Shown: positions 1 to 6,975 of the stretch, piece after piece | Layout of the letters: each line of letters starts with the position of its first letter | How positions within the stretch are numbered: position 1 is the stretch's first letter | Source: Propionibacteriaceae bacterium | Lineage (GTDB): Bacteria > Actinomycetota > Actinomycetes > Propionibacteriales > Propionibacteriaceae | Reading direction: 5' to 3' | Assembly (NCBI GenBank): GCA_030528545.1 | Contig: JAUMYR010000017.1 | Location: 8,292 to 25,567 of the forward strand | DNA: 17,276 nt | Notes under the pieces: generated by a model | The model's database searches: none | What the model saw: the letters and a program-made list of their open reading frames with translations, nothing else | What the model was told of the DNA's origin: nothing | Translations under genes and position numbers: made by a program

Positions 1-3
1 CCG

Positions 4-79
4 TGGTGGGCGATACCAGACTTGAACTGATGACCTCTTCGGTGTGAACGAAGCGCGCTACCAACTGCGCCAATCGCCC
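4..79 (-). tRNA. tRNA-Val (anticodon CAC)
   Basis: The minus strand folds as a complete cloverleaf. The acceptor stem pairs GGGCGAT with ATCGCCC, discriminator A is followed by an encoded CCA, the anticodon stem CTTCG/CGAAG closes loop TTCACAC with anticodon CAC, and the T loop is TTCAAGT. It decodes GTG. It differs from the plus-strand tRNA-Val(GAC) at 470-545 at only 5 of 76 positions. Confidence 0.95.
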
Positions 80-91
80 CTGCGCGGACTA

Positions 92-122
92 ACCATAGCG
101 CATGTTGGCCGCGGACGTGCAA
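92..122 (-). promoter_or_regulatory. candidate promoter of tRNA-Val(CAC)
   Basis: On the minus strand TTGCAC (122-117) and TATGGT (97-92) are separated by 19 bases, slightly longer than ideal. Transcription would start about 6 bases before the mature 5' end of the tRNA. The -10 sequence is identical to that of the divergent tRNA promoter at 212-240. Confidence 0.45.
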
Positions 123-211
123 TCGGAGGCTGCTGAGCGCTCCGGTTTCCCCTTTTGGGGCTGGATGAACCGCCTTTCACTAGGCCTTTCGTTATTCGGG
201 GGGTTCCGATT

Positions 212-240
212 TTGATTCTTGGGGAAACCTCGGCTATGGT
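212..240 (+). promoter_or_regulatory. promoter of the tRNA Gly-Cys-Val operon
   Basis: TTGATT (212-217) and TATGGT (235-240) are separated by exactly 17 bases, close to the housekeeping sigma consensus. The predicted start near 247 leaves about 34 bases of leader before tRNA-Gly. The rest of the 80-280 region between the divergent tRNA units shows no gene. Confidence 0.65.
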
Positions 241-280
241 TCTCTACGCATCGGAAACACGGTGGTGGATCCGAAGGCGC

Positions 281-353
281 GCGGACGTGGCTCAGTTGGT
301 AGAGCATCACCTTGCCAAGGTGAGGGTCGCGAGTTCGAATCTCGTCGTCCGCT
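281..353 (+). tRNA. tRNA-Gly (anticodon GCC)
   Basis: The acceptor stem pairs GCGGACG with CGTCCGC, followed by discriminator T. Anticodon stem TCACC/GGTGA closes loop TTGCCAA, giving anticodon GCC. The T arm is CGAG-TTCGAAT-CTCG. CCA is not encoded. The spacer to tRNA-Cys holds a small hairpin, GGAGG-TCT-CCTCC (355-367), possibly a processing element. Confidence 0.95.
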
Positions 354-397
354 CGGAGGTCTCCTCCTCACCACTCCAAAAGGGGAGGTTTCCACTT

Positions 398-468
398 GGT
401 GGAGTGGCCGAGAGGCGAGGCAACGGACTGCAAATCCGTGTACACGGGTTCAAATCCCGTCTCCACCT
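398..468 (+). tRNA. tRNA-Cys (anticodon GCA)
   Basis: The acceptor stem pairs GGTGGAG with CTCCACC, discriminator T. Anticodon stem ACGGA/TCCGT closes loop CTGCAAA, giving anticodon GCA. The T arm is ACGGG-TTCAAAT-CCCGT. At 71 nt it is a short class I tRNA, as usual for Cys, and CCA is not encoded. Only one base separates it from tRNA-Val(GAC), so the two must be cut from one precursor. Confidence 0.95.
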
Positions 469-469
469 C

Positions 470-545
470 GGGCGGTTGGCGCAGTTGGTAGCGCGCTTCC
501 TTGACACGGAAGAGGTCATCAGTTCAAATCTGGTATCGCCCACCA
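470..545 (+). tRNA. tRNA-Val (anticodon GAC)
   Basis: The acceptor stem pairs GGGCGGT with ATCGCCC, including one G-T wobble, with discriminator A and encoded CCA at 543-545. Anticodon stem CTTCC/GGAAG closes loop TTGACAC, giving anticodon GAC, which decodes GTC and GTT. It is the last gene of the Gly-Cys-Val operon and the near twin of the minus-strand tRNA-Val(CAC) at 4-79. Confidence 0.95.
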
Positions 546-548
546 TCA

Positions 549-576
549 ACCCTCTAGGAAACTAGAGGGTTTTATT
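549..576 (+). terminator. intrinsic terminator of the tRNA operon
   Basis: A perfect 9-bp stem, ACCCTCTAG (549-557) with CTAGAGGGT (562-570), closes a GAAA tetraloop and runs into TTTATT. It starts 3 bases after the encoded CCA of tRNA-Val. This is the only hairpin in the window with a good T tract. Confidence 0.9.
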
Positions 577-715
577 GTCGGCACAAATCCCGAAAGTAAT
601 GGCGGAACCGTGTGGAGCGGTGGGCTCAGCAGGTCACCACGCCGGTGGGGGAGCGCTACGCCAAGCGTAGGCGAAGTGGCACAATGTTCCCGGTTAGCTA
701 CAGAAAGGAATGCTC
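577..715 (+). promoter_or_regulatory. thrS leader region with weak promoter and hairpin
   Basis: This is the 139 bases between the tRNA terminator and thrS. A weak promoter candidate is TTGTCG (575-580), 16 bases, TAATGG (597-602). A 6-bp hairpin CTACGC-CAA-GCGTAG (656-670) can be extended by two pairs across a bulge. I see no T-box sequence and no terminator/antiterminator pair. The ribosome binding site AAAGGA at 704-709 fixes the thrS start. Confidence 0.35.
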
Positions 716-2740
716 GTGTCTGCCTCCATCGTCATCGTCTGGCCCGACTCGACCGAGGAAGTGGCGTTGACGGCTGGCACTACCGGGCTAGACCTGTTCG
801 GGAATGACCGCTCGGTCGTGGCGATGCGGGTTGATGGCGAGTTGCTCGATCTGCAACGTGAGCTGAGCGCTGGAGCGCGGGTGGAACCGGTGCGGGCCTC
901 CTCGGAGGATGGCCTGAGCATCATCCGTCACTCCTGTGCCCACGTCACTGCCCAAGCGCTGCAAGAGATCTTCGCCGAAGCCAAGCTTGGCATCGGGCCT
1001 CCGATCACCGATGGCTTCTACTATGACTTCGCGGTAGACCCATTGACGCCCGAGGACTTGACCGCTATTGAGAAGCGGATGGGCCAGATCGTGCGCGAGA
1101 GACAACGCTTCGTCCGCCGGGAAGTGAGCGATGAGGAGGCGCGTCAGGAACTGGCCGGGGAGCCATTCAAGCTCGAACTCATCAGTGACAAGGCCGCTGC
1201 CTCGGCTTCCGACGGCTCCGCCGTGGAGGTGGGCGAGGGCCAGCTGACCATCTACGACAATGTGCGCCGGGACGGCTCGGTGGCCTGGAAGGACCTGTGC
1301 CGCGGTCCCCACGTGCCGCACACCGGCTATCTCCAAGCCTTCGCGCTGACCAAGTCGAGCGCTGCCTACTGGCGGGGCGACCAGCGCAATGCCGGGTTGC
1401 AGCGGGTCTATGGCACGGCCTGGGCGGGCCGTGATGACCTCAAGGCCTACCAGCACCGGATGGCCGAAGCCGCCAAGCGAGACCACCGCAGGCTCGGCAC
1501 CGATCTCGACCTCTTCAGCTTCCCCGACGAGATCGGCTCTGGGCTCGCGGTCTTCCATCCGAAGGGGGCGATCGTGCGGATGGAAATGGAGGACTATTCC
1601 CGCAGGCGCCACATCGAGGAGGGCTACGAGTTCGCCTACAGCCCGCACCTGACCAAGGCCAGCCTGTTCCAGACCTCGGGTCACCTCGACTGGTACGCCG
1701 AGGGGATGTACCCGCCGATGCACATGGACGAGGAACGCGACGCCGAGGGCAACCTGCGCAAACAGGGCCAGGACTACTACCTCAAGCCGATGAACTGCCC
1801 GATGCACAACCTGATCTTCCGTTCCCGCGGACGCTCCTACCGTGAGCTCCCGCTGCGGCTGTTCGAGTTCGGCACCGTGTACCGCAACGAGAAGTCGGGT
1901 GTGGTGCATGGCCTAACCAGGGCCAGGGGATTCACTCAAGACGACGCGCACATCTACTGCACCCGCGAGCAGATGCGCGACGAGCTGGCTAGCCTGCTCA
2001 CCTTCGTGCTCAACCTGCTCAAGGACTACGGCCTAGACGATTTCTACCTGGAGCTGTCCACCAAGAATCCCGAGAAATTCGTGGGCGACGACCAGACCTG
2101 GGAGGAGGCCACGGCGGTGCTCGCCGAGGTCGCCGAGGCCTCCGGGCTGGAACTGGTGCCCGATCCGGGAGGCGCCGCGTTCTATGGTCCGAAGATCTCG
2201 GTGCAGGCCAGGGACGCCATCGGGCGCACCTGGCAGATGTCGACCATACAGCTGGACTTCAACCTTCCGGAGCGGTTCGAACTGGAGTATCAGGCCGCCG
2301 ATGGCACACGCAAGCGTCCCGTGATGATCCACCGCGCCCTGTTCGGCTCCATCGAACGCTTCTTCGGTGTCCTCACCGAGCACTACGCCGGTGCCTTCCC
2401 GGCCTGGCTGGCGCCGGTGCAGGTGCTCGGGGTGCCGGTGGCGAGCGAGTTCGACAACTACCTGGAAGGGATCGCGGCGCGGCTCAGGGAGCGTGGCATC
2501 CGGGTCGTTGTGGATCTCTCCGATGATCGCTTCGCGAAGAAGATCCGCAATGCGACTAGGTCAAAGGCCCCCTTCATCCTGATCGTTGGCGGGGAGGACC
2601 GGGACGCTGGATCGGTGAGTTTCCGCTATCGCAATGGCCAGCAGCGCAACGGTATCCCGGTCGACCAGGCGGTCGAGGAGATCGTCGGCTATATCGCCAG
2701 GCGCGGCAACGACGACCCGGCACCGGAGTCCTTCGCGTGA
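716..2740 (+). CDS. thrS: threonyl-tRNA synthetase
   Basis: Charges tRNA-Thr with threonine in the cytoplasm, releasing AMP and PPi. The layout of 674 residues is standard: N-terminal TGS domain, editing domain with HSCAH and CRGPHVPH, class II catalytic core, and anticodon-binding domain from about residue 570. The zinc ligands are visible as Cys361 (in MNCPMH), His412 (in TQDDAHIY) and His539 (in HRALFGS). Motif 2 is [10 protein letters not shown] and motif 3 includes GSIERF. The start is taken as GTG 716 because AAAGGA (704-709) lies 6 bases upstream. The in-frame ATG at 710 abuts the Shine-Dalgarno sequence and would add only two residues. The stop overlaps the next gene's GTG by 4 bases, as in the mycobacterial Rv2614c-Rv2613c pair. 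Confidence 0.97.
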   Translation: MSASIVIVWPDSTEEVALTAGTTGLDLFGNDRSVVAMRVDGELLDLQRELSAGARVEPVRASSEDGLSIIRHSCAHVTAQALQEIFAEAKLGIGPPITDGFYYDFAVDPLTPEDLTAIEKRMGQIVRERQRFVRREVSDEEARQELAGEPFKLELISDKAAASASDGSAVEVGEGQLTIYDNVRRDGSVAWKDLCRGPHVPHTGYLQAFALTKSSAAYWRGDQRNAGLQRVYGTAWAGRDDLKAYQHRMAEAAKRDHRRLGTDLDLFSFPDEIGSGLAVFHPKGAIVRMEMEDYSRRRHIEEGYEFAYSPHLTKASLFQTSGHLDWYAEGMYPPMHMDEERDAEGNLRKQGQDYYLKPMNCPMHNLIFRSRGRSYRELPLRLFEFGTVYRNEKSGVVHGLTRARGFTQDDAHIYCTREQMRDELASLLTFVLNLLKDYGLDDFYLELSTKNPEKFVGDDQTWEEATAVLAEVAEASGLELVPDPGGAAFYGPKISVQARDAIGRTWQMSTIQLDFNLPERFELEYQAADGTRKRPVMIHRALFGSIERFFGVLTEHYAGAFPAWLAPVQVLGVPVASEFDNYLEGIAARLRERGIRVVVDLSDDRFAKKIRNATRSKAPFILIVGGEDRDAGSVSFRYRNGQQRNGIPVDQAVEEIVGYIARRGNDDPAPESFA

Positions 2741-3279
2741 GCGAGCCAGAGGTTTTTTCCAGCGCCGACTTCGCGGGCGTGCCCGACGCCTTCGGCCGAC
2801 TCTGGACCCCTCACCGGATGGCCTACATCAAGGGGGAGGGCAAGCCGACGGCCGAACGCGGTTGCCCCTTCTGCGCTGCGCCGCGGCGAGGCGATGAGGA
2901 GGGCCTGATCGTCCACCGGGGAGAACTCGCTTACGTCGTGATGAATCTCTTCCCCTACTCGCCCGGTCACCTTCTGGTCTGCCCCTATCGTCACGTGCCC
3001 GACTACACCGGCATCACTGACGAGGAGGCCGCGGAGATCGCCCGCCTGACCCAGACCGCCATGAGGGTGCTGCGCCAGGTGAGCAGCCCTGCTGGTTTCA
3101 ACCTCGGCATGAACCAAGGAGCGGTCGCGGGGGCCGGTATCGCGGCCCACCTGCATCAGCATGTGGTGCCCAGGTGGCCCGGAGACATGAACTTTTTGCC
3201 CATCATCGGGCAGACCAGGGCGTTGCCGCAGCTCTTAGGGGACGCGAGGGGGGCCATCGCCGATGCCTGGCCGGCCTAG
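2737..3279 (+). CDS. HIT-family protein, probable Ap4A phosphorylase
   Basis: A 180-residue histidine-triad protein. The triad HLHQHVV sits at residues 138-144, with His140 expected to be the nucleophile by family analogy. A CPFC pair (Cys43, Cys46) may bind zinc. The resemblance is to mycobacterial Rv2613c, an Ap4A phosphorylase that splits diadenosine tetraphosphate into ATP/ADP-type products. Aminoacyl-tRNA synthetases make Ap4A as a side product, so overlap with thrS (GTGA at 2737-2740) makes sense: one gene makes the alarmone and the next clears it. That link is inference. Start GTG 2737 depends on translational coupling. An Ap4A hydrolase or other nucleotide-phosphoryl transferase remains possible. 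Confidence 0.85.
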   Translation: MSEPEVFSSADFAGVPDAFGRLWTPHRMAYIKGEGKPTAERGCPFCAAPRRGDEEGLIVHRGELAYVVMNLFPYSPGHLLVCPYRHVPDYTGITDEEAAEIARLTQTAMRVLRQVSSPAGFNLGMNQGAVAGAGIAAHLHQHVVPRWPGDMNFLPIIGQTRALPQLLGDARGAIADAWPA

Positions 3280-3344
3280 CGCGTCAGGGACGCCGAGGAG
3301 ACCGAGGAGCGCGTGCCGGACTAGGGCCAGCTTGTCTGATCGCC

Positions 3345-3359
3345 TAGGCTGGGCGCGTG
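3345..3359 (+). promoter_or_regulatory. leaderless promoter of pgsA
   Basis: TAGGCT (3345-3350) lies exactly 6 bases before GTG 3357, so transcription starting 7 bases past the -10 would begin at the start codon. No Shine-Dalgarno sequence is present. The -10 sits in the palindrome GCCTAGGC (3342-3349). No clear -35 is visible. It implies a new transcription unit after the HIT gene. Confidence 0.55.
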
Positions 3360-3974
3360 CAGCACGCTGAACCGCCGGTATCCACCTCACGCTCCGTGAG
3401 CTATGACACCGAGCGCGCGCTCACCTTTCCGAATGTGCTGTCGATACTCCGGTTGCTCGGGGTGCCGCTGTTCTTGTGGTTCATCCTCTATCTGCGCGCC
3501 GATAGGGCCGCCTTGGCCGTGTTGATGATCGCCGGGTTCACTGACTGGCTCGACGGCTATCTGGCACGCAGATGGCACCAGATCTCCCGGCTCGGGCAGA
3601 TGCTCGACCCGGTGGCTGACAGGCTCTATATCTTCGCCGCACTGCTGGGGATGGCCTTCCGGGGCATCGTGCCCTGGTGGCTGGTCGTGATCCTCGCCGG
3701 CCGGGACCTCATGCTGGCCTGCCTAGTCCCGGTGCTGAAGACCCGCGGTTACACATCCTTGCCGGTGCACTTCGCTGGCAAGGCCGCGACCTTCTGCCTG
3801 CTGCTGGCCTTCCCGCTCGTCCTGCTCGGCAGTCCGGGGGCGCTCGGCTGGGCTGGTGCCCACGCCCTGGGCTGGGCCCTCGTCGGCTGGGGTGCCGTCC
3901 TGTACTGGTGGGCTGGGCTGCTCTACCTGCGTCAGACTGGGGAAGTATTGCGTCAGACGCCGAGGCGGCGATGA
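3357..3974 (+). CDS. pgsA2: CDP-alcohol phosphatidyltransferase, PgsA2 type
   Basis: An integral membrane phospholipid synthase of 205 residues. The family signature is complete at residues 63-88: Asp63, Asp66-Gly67, Ala70-Arg71, Gly80, Asp84 and Asp88, which bind the metal and the CDP-alcohol. Several hydrophobic segments follow. The text GIVPWW and GKAATF closely matches mycobacterial Rv1822 (PgsA2) as I recall it, and the following genes match Rv1823-Rv1832. The DPVAD ending differs from the DATCD of phosphatidylinositol-phosphate synthase PgsA1, so this is not the PI enzyme despite the upstream thrS-HIT pair. Product phosphatidylglycerophosphate or cardiolipin cannot be settled from sequence. 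The stop overlaps the next ATG by 4 bases. Confidence 0.85.
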   Translation: MQHAEPPVSTSRSVSYDTERALTFPNVLSILRLLGVPLFLWFILYLRADRAALAVLMIAGFTDWLDGYLARRWHQISRLGQMLDPVADRLYIFAALLGMAFRGIVPWWLVVILAGRDLMLACLVPVLKTRGYTSLPVHFAGKAATFCLLLAFPLVLLGSPGALGWAGAHALGWALVGWGAVLYWWAGLLYLRQTGEVLRQTPRRR

Positions 3975-4762
3975 CCCAGCGCCGCCTCGATGAGAGCATG
4001 AGCCTGCTCAACCTCGTCCGGGAGACCGCCGTCGAGCCCGCCTACCTGTCTGTAGCCTCGGGCTCGGGCAGGCGTCCGGGCTGGGTCACGGCGATGCTGG
4101 GGGTCGCGGTGGGGGTGATGTTCGCGATGTCGGCCCTGCAATCCACCGCGAGTATGCCGCAGAACGCCCAGGAGCGCACCGAACTGATCGCCAGGATCCA
4201 GCGAGTCCGGGAGGAACAGGAGGTGCGCCGGACCCGGCTGGTTGAACTGGAAGCCGAAACGCAGCAACTGGGACAGCGGCTGGTCACCAACCCCCTCCTC
4301 TCATCGCAGTTGGACCTGCTGGAACCACCGGCGGGCAACCGCGGCGTGCGTGGGCCGGGCGTGGTCATCCTGGTCGATGACAATGAGTCCGCCCAGAAAC
4401 CCTCGGAGCGGGTAAACGACCGTGACCTGAGGCAATTGGTGAATGGGCTATGGCAGGCCGGGGCCGAGGCGATCGCGATCAACGGACACCGGCTGAGCAC
4501 CCGCACGGCTATCCGCAACGCCGGTTCGGCGATCACGGTCGACTACACCTCGCTGGTGCGGCCTTACTCGATTGAGGCGATTGGCGACCCGAAGCGGCTC
4601 CCGGCGACCTTTGGCCAGACGACCGGAGCCTCCTGGTGGAACTCGCTGAGCGCCAACTATGGATTACGTTTCGAGATGCGTAGTGTGAACGAGCTTGTGC
4701 TGGCCGCCGACCCCGGCCTGGGGGTGCGGATGGCCACGATCGCAGAGAAGGAGCAATCATGA
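3971..4762 (+). CDS. DUF881 membrane-anchored coiled-coil protein, first copy
   Basis: A 263-residue protein of the DUF881 family with no established biochemical role. A cytoplasmic N terminus is followed by one membrane segment (about 38-56), a charged coiled coil (about 66-105) and a globular domain containing GPGVVILVDD, AGAEAIAING and SIEAIGDP. The expected topology puts the globular domain outside the membrane. It corresponds in position to Rv1823. The start ATG 3971 overlaps the pgsA stop and the stop overlaps the Sbp start, so all are translationally coupled. The same three sequence blocks recur in the second copy at 5084-5956, which shows a tandem duplication split by sbp. Confidence 0.88.
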   Translation: MTQRRLDESMSLLNLVRETAVEPAYLSVASGSGRRPGWVTAMLGVAVGVMFAMSALQSTASMPQNAQERTELIARIQRVREEQEVRRTRLVELEAETQQLGQRLVTNPLLSSQLDLLEPPAGNRGVRGPGVVILVDDNESAQKPSERVNDRDLRQLVNGLWQAGAEAIAINGHRLSTRTAIRNAGSAITVDYTSLVRPYSIEAIGDPKRLPATFGQTTGASWWNSLSANYGLRFEMRSVNELVLAADPGLGVRMATIAEKEQS

Positions 4763-5091
4763 TCGCGATACTGGGCCTGATCGCTGGGATCATCGTGGGT
4801 CTGGTGCTGCAGCCCGGCCTGCCGCCGGCCTTGCAGCCCTACCTCCCGATCGCGATCGTGGCCGCGCTGGACGCCATCTTCGGGGCGGTGCGAGCCTACC
4901 TCGACGGGAACTTCAGTGACCGGGTGTTCGTGGTGTCTTTCCTGTCCAACGTTGTCATCTCGTCGCTGATCGTATTCGTGGGGGACGCCATCGGCGTCGG
5001 TGCTCAGCTGTCGACGGGCGTGGTCGTCGTGCTGGGGATTCGCATCTTCACCAATGCCGCGGCCATTCGACGGAGTTTGCTGCATGCCTGA
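4759..5091 (+). CDS. sbp: small basic protein Sbp (DUF1290)
   Basis: A 110-residue, almost wholly hydrophobic protein with about three membrane segments (residues 2-19, 28-45 and 56-95, the last region possibly two helices) and a short charged end. It matches the Sbp/DUF1290 family, found in Gram-positive bacteria beside DUF881 genes and in Bacillus near the ftsAZ region. Its function is unknown. Here it lies between two DUF881 genes, as Rv1824 does. A good ribosome binding site, AAGGAG (4748-4753), lies 5 bases before ATG 4759. It overlaps both neighbours, by 4 and 8 bases. Confidence 0.88.
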   Translation: MIAILGLIAGIIVGLVLQPGLPPALQPYLPIAIVAALDAIFGAVRAYLDGNFSDRVFVVSFLSNVVISSLIVFVGDAIGVGAQLSTGVVVVLGIRIFTNAAAIRRSLLHA

Positions 5092-5956
5092 GGAAAGAAC
5101 CCGCCGGACCCACACACCGTCTTCGATGAAGGCACTGCTGCGACGGGCCCAGCGCCGGGCGGCCCGCCAGGAACGCGCCGCGGCGGGCCAGGCCATCGAA
5201 GTGGCGGGCGGCGCGGGGCAAGACCGGCCCCAGGAGACAACGGACAAGTCCTCCGTGCTCGCGGACTTCCTCCGCCCCAGCCGGAGCCAGGCGATCGTCG
5301 CCGTCGTGTTGTTCATCACGGCCCTGCTGATCTCAATGGGGGTAAAAGCGCGGACCACGGAGACAGATTTCGCGTCCATGCGCCGGGCCGACCTCATCCA
5401 GATGCTCGACACGCTCAACGCCGATGCCCGGAAACTCGAAACCGAGATCAACGAACTGGAGCGGACCAAGCAGAGCCTGCTGTCTGGGGCCGATTCCGCG
5501 AAGGTGGCGGAGGAGGAGACCAGGCGCCGCCTGGATGCCATGAGGATTCTGGCCGGCACGGCTTCAGCATCAGGCCCGGGGATCAGGATCGTGATCACCG
5601 ACCCAGCCAAGAAGGTCGGGCCGGAACTGGTCCTCGACGCCATTGAGGAGATGAGGGACGCTGGCGCTGAGGTCATGGCCATCAACGGTACGATCCGGGT
5701 GGTCGCCAACACCTGGTTCGGGCGTTCCAGCAGCGGGGGCCTGACGGTCAGCGGCGAACCGGTGAGTTTTCCACTGACCATTGAGGCGATCGGGGACCCG
5801 GCCACGCTGGAAGCGGGGGCCAGGTTCCGTGGCGGGCTCGTGAGCGAGATCCAGAACGAGAGGGTCAACGGCGGCGTCACCATCAACCAGCTCGATCACC
5901 TCGAGATCCGTGCGGTGGCCAAACTGGATGCTCCACAGTTCTCGCGTCCCTCCTAG
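5084..5956 (+). CDS. DUF881 membrane-anchored coiled-coil protein, second copy
   Basis: A 290-residue DUF881 protein corresponding to Rv1825. It has a longer and strongly basic N-terminal tail (about 15-32, rich in Arg), a membrane segment at about 69-87, a long coiled coil at about 92-157, and the globular domain with GPGIRIVITD, AGAEVMAING and TIEAIGDP. Start ATG 5084 is supported by GGAG (5072-5075), 8 bases upstream, and overlaps sbp by 8 bases. A shorter start at Met15 is possible. The basic tail and coiled coil suggest a partner on the cytoplasmic face and pairing with the first copy. Both ideas are inference. Confidence 0.88.
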   Translation: MPEERTRRTHTPSSMKALLRRAQRRAARQERAAAGQAIEVAGGAGQDRPQETTDKSSVLADFLRPSRSQAIVAVVLFITALLISMGVKARTTETDFASMRRADLIQMLDTLNADARKLETEINELERTKQSLLSGADSAKVAEEETRRRLDAMRILAGTASASGPGIRIVITDPAKKVGPELVLDAIEEMRDAGAEVMAINGTIRVVANTWFGRSSSGGLTVSGEPVSFPLTIEAIGDPATLEAGARFRGGLVSEIQNERVNGGVTINQLDHLEIRAVAKLDAPQFSRPS

Positions 5957-5990
5957 TCGGGAACGAAAATCCAACAAAGGAACTGCGGAG

Positions 5991-6020
5991 CGCCCATACC
6001 GCGCGGTTGGGCGTTACGCT
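5991..6020 (+). promoter_or_regulatory. hairpin and candidate -10 upstream of gcvH
   Basis: CGCCCA (5991-5996) pairs with TGGGCG (6008-6013), with an inner ACC/GGT stem and GCGC loop, separated by one bulged base. TACGCT (6015-6020), a possible -10, follows at once. The hairpin may end the pgsA2-DUF881 transcript weakly, or form part of an operator. No glycine-riboswitch core is visible in the 93 bases between the genes. Confidence 0.4.
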
Positions 6021-6049
6021 TGGCTCGGAAACCACATTGAGGAGCGAAT

Positions 6050-6436
6050 ATGACGACTTACCCGGAAGACCTGAGCTATTCCACCGAACACGAGTGGGTG
6101 CGGGTCGGCAATGGCAACACCGTGCGAATCGGCATCACCGAGTACGCCGCCGACGCGCTGGGCGATGTCGTCCACACGGTTCTGCCCACGGTGGGTGAGG
6201 AGGTCGCCGCCGGCGATGCCTGCGGAGAGCTCGAGTCGACCAAGTCGGTCTCCGACGTGTTCACTCCGGTCTCGGGCGTCGTGGTGGCGGTCAACGAGGC
6301 GCTGGCCGATTCCCCCGAGGTGGTCAACAACGATCCCTACGGCGACGGGTGGCTGTTCGAGATCGAGCTTCGCGACGCCGAGGAGCTCGAAGACCTTATG
6401 GACGCGGACGGCTATGCTGCACTGATCGGCGACTGA
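6050..6436 (+). CDS. gcvH: glycine cleavage system H protein
   Basis: The lipoyl carrier of the glycine cleavage system, shuttling the methylamine group from the P protein to the T protein. All 128 residues match the family length. The lipoylation site is Lys65 in ESTKSVSD, and the N-terminal STEHEWV and C-terminal YGDGWLF motifs are intact. The ribosome binding site GAGGAG lies just before ATG 6050. It stands between the DUF881 gene and the GarA-type gene, as Rv1826 does. The matching P protein gene is 2.5 kb downstream. gcvT and the L-protein gene are absent from this window. Confidence 0.96.
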   Translation: MTTYPEDLSYSTEHEWVRVGNGNTVRIGITEYAADALGDVVHTVLPTVGEEVAAGDACGELESTKSVSDVFTPVSGVVVAVNEALADSPEVVNNDPYGDGWLFEIELRDAEELEDLMDADGYAALIGD

Positions 6437-6448
6437 GCGTCGTGACGG

Positions 6449-6490
6449 TAGGATTTGGCTGATTCAACACGGAGAAGGAATATGCCATGA
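6449..6490 (+). promoter_or_regulatory. candidate internal promoter, RBS and two-codon ORF before garA
   Basis: TAGGAT (6449-6454) is a possible -10 just after the gcvH stop, without a clear -35. GGAGAAGGA (6471-6479) is a strong ribosome binding site 7 bases before ATG 6487. An earlier ATG at 6482 reads only Met-Pro-stop, and its TGA (6488-6490) overlaps the garA start, so it cannot be the garA start. Confidence 0.45.
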
Positions 6491-6975
6491 CTTGTCCAAA
6501 GTGCGGAGCCAACAACTCGGCTGGAAGCAACTTCTGCAATCAGTGCGGTCAGGCTTTGATGAGCTCGATTGAGACCACCAAGGTGATCGCGGCAGTCGTT
6601 GACGACGCGACGAGCATCATGGAACTGGACAGCGACGAACTGGGCGCGATCGCCCAGCTTCCTGAGGACGCCGCCCTGCTCATCGTGCAGCGCGGCTCAG
6701 GGGCCGGTGCCCGCTACCTGCTCGACAGCGAGGTCACCTCCGTCGGCCGCCACCCTGACTCCGATATTTTCCTTGACGACATCACGGTCTCCCGCCACCA
6801 CGCCAGATTCGTGCGGCGCGGCGCCGAGATGATGGTTGAGGACCTAGGCAGCCTCAATGGCACCTACGTAAACCGTACCCTGGTGGATGGCTCTGCTGTT
6901 TTGCGGTTGGGCGACGAAGTGCAGATCGGCAAGTTCCGTTTGGTGTTCTTCGTCGGGGAGCATGGCTTGCGCTGA
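6487..6975 (+). CDS. garA: FHA-domain regulator of the GarA/OdhI type with N-terminal zinc ribbon
   Basis: A 162-residue forkhead-associated protein. The FHA core is clear: Gly87-Arg88, Ser102-Arg103-His104-His105 and the SLNGTYVN loop around Asn124. The end, GDEVQIGKFRLVFF, is nearly that of mycobacterial GarA (Rv1827). In GarA and corynebacterial OdhI, phosphorylation of an ETT motif by Ser/Thr kinases frees enzymes of 2-oxoglutarate and glutamate metabolism. ETTKV is present at residues 29-33. Unlike Rv1827 as I recall it, the protein opens with a zinc ribbon: CPKC at residues 3-6 and CNQC at 17-20. The start is fixed by GGAGAAGGA 7 bases upstream. The stop overlaps the ftsR start by one base. 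Confidence 0.88.
   Translation: MTCPKCGANNSAGSNFCNQCGQALMSSIETTKVIAAVVDDATSIMELDSDELGAIAQLPEDAALLIVQRGSGAGARYLLDSEVTSVGRHPDSDIFLDDITVSRHHARFVRRGAEMMVEDLGSLNGTYVNRTLVDGSAVLRLGDEVQIGKFRLVFFVGEHGLR

Noticed and set aside
155..565. Open frame running through the tRNA genes (136 codons)
   Set aside because: It crosses three complete tRNA genes and ends inside the terminator, so it is not a protein gene.
577..715. T-box leader before thrS
   Set aside because: No T-box consensus or terminator/antiterminator pair is visible, and the region is too short for a standard T-box.
788..1909. Long open frame antisense to thrS (373 codons)
   Set aside because: It mirrors the highly conserved thrS coding frame, its product resembles no family I know, and such shadow frames are common in GC-rich DNA.
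5957..6049. Glycine riboswitch before gcvH
   Set aside because: The region is only 93 bases and shows one simple hairpin, without the paired aptamer core. The gcvP gene seems leaderless, so none is expected there either.
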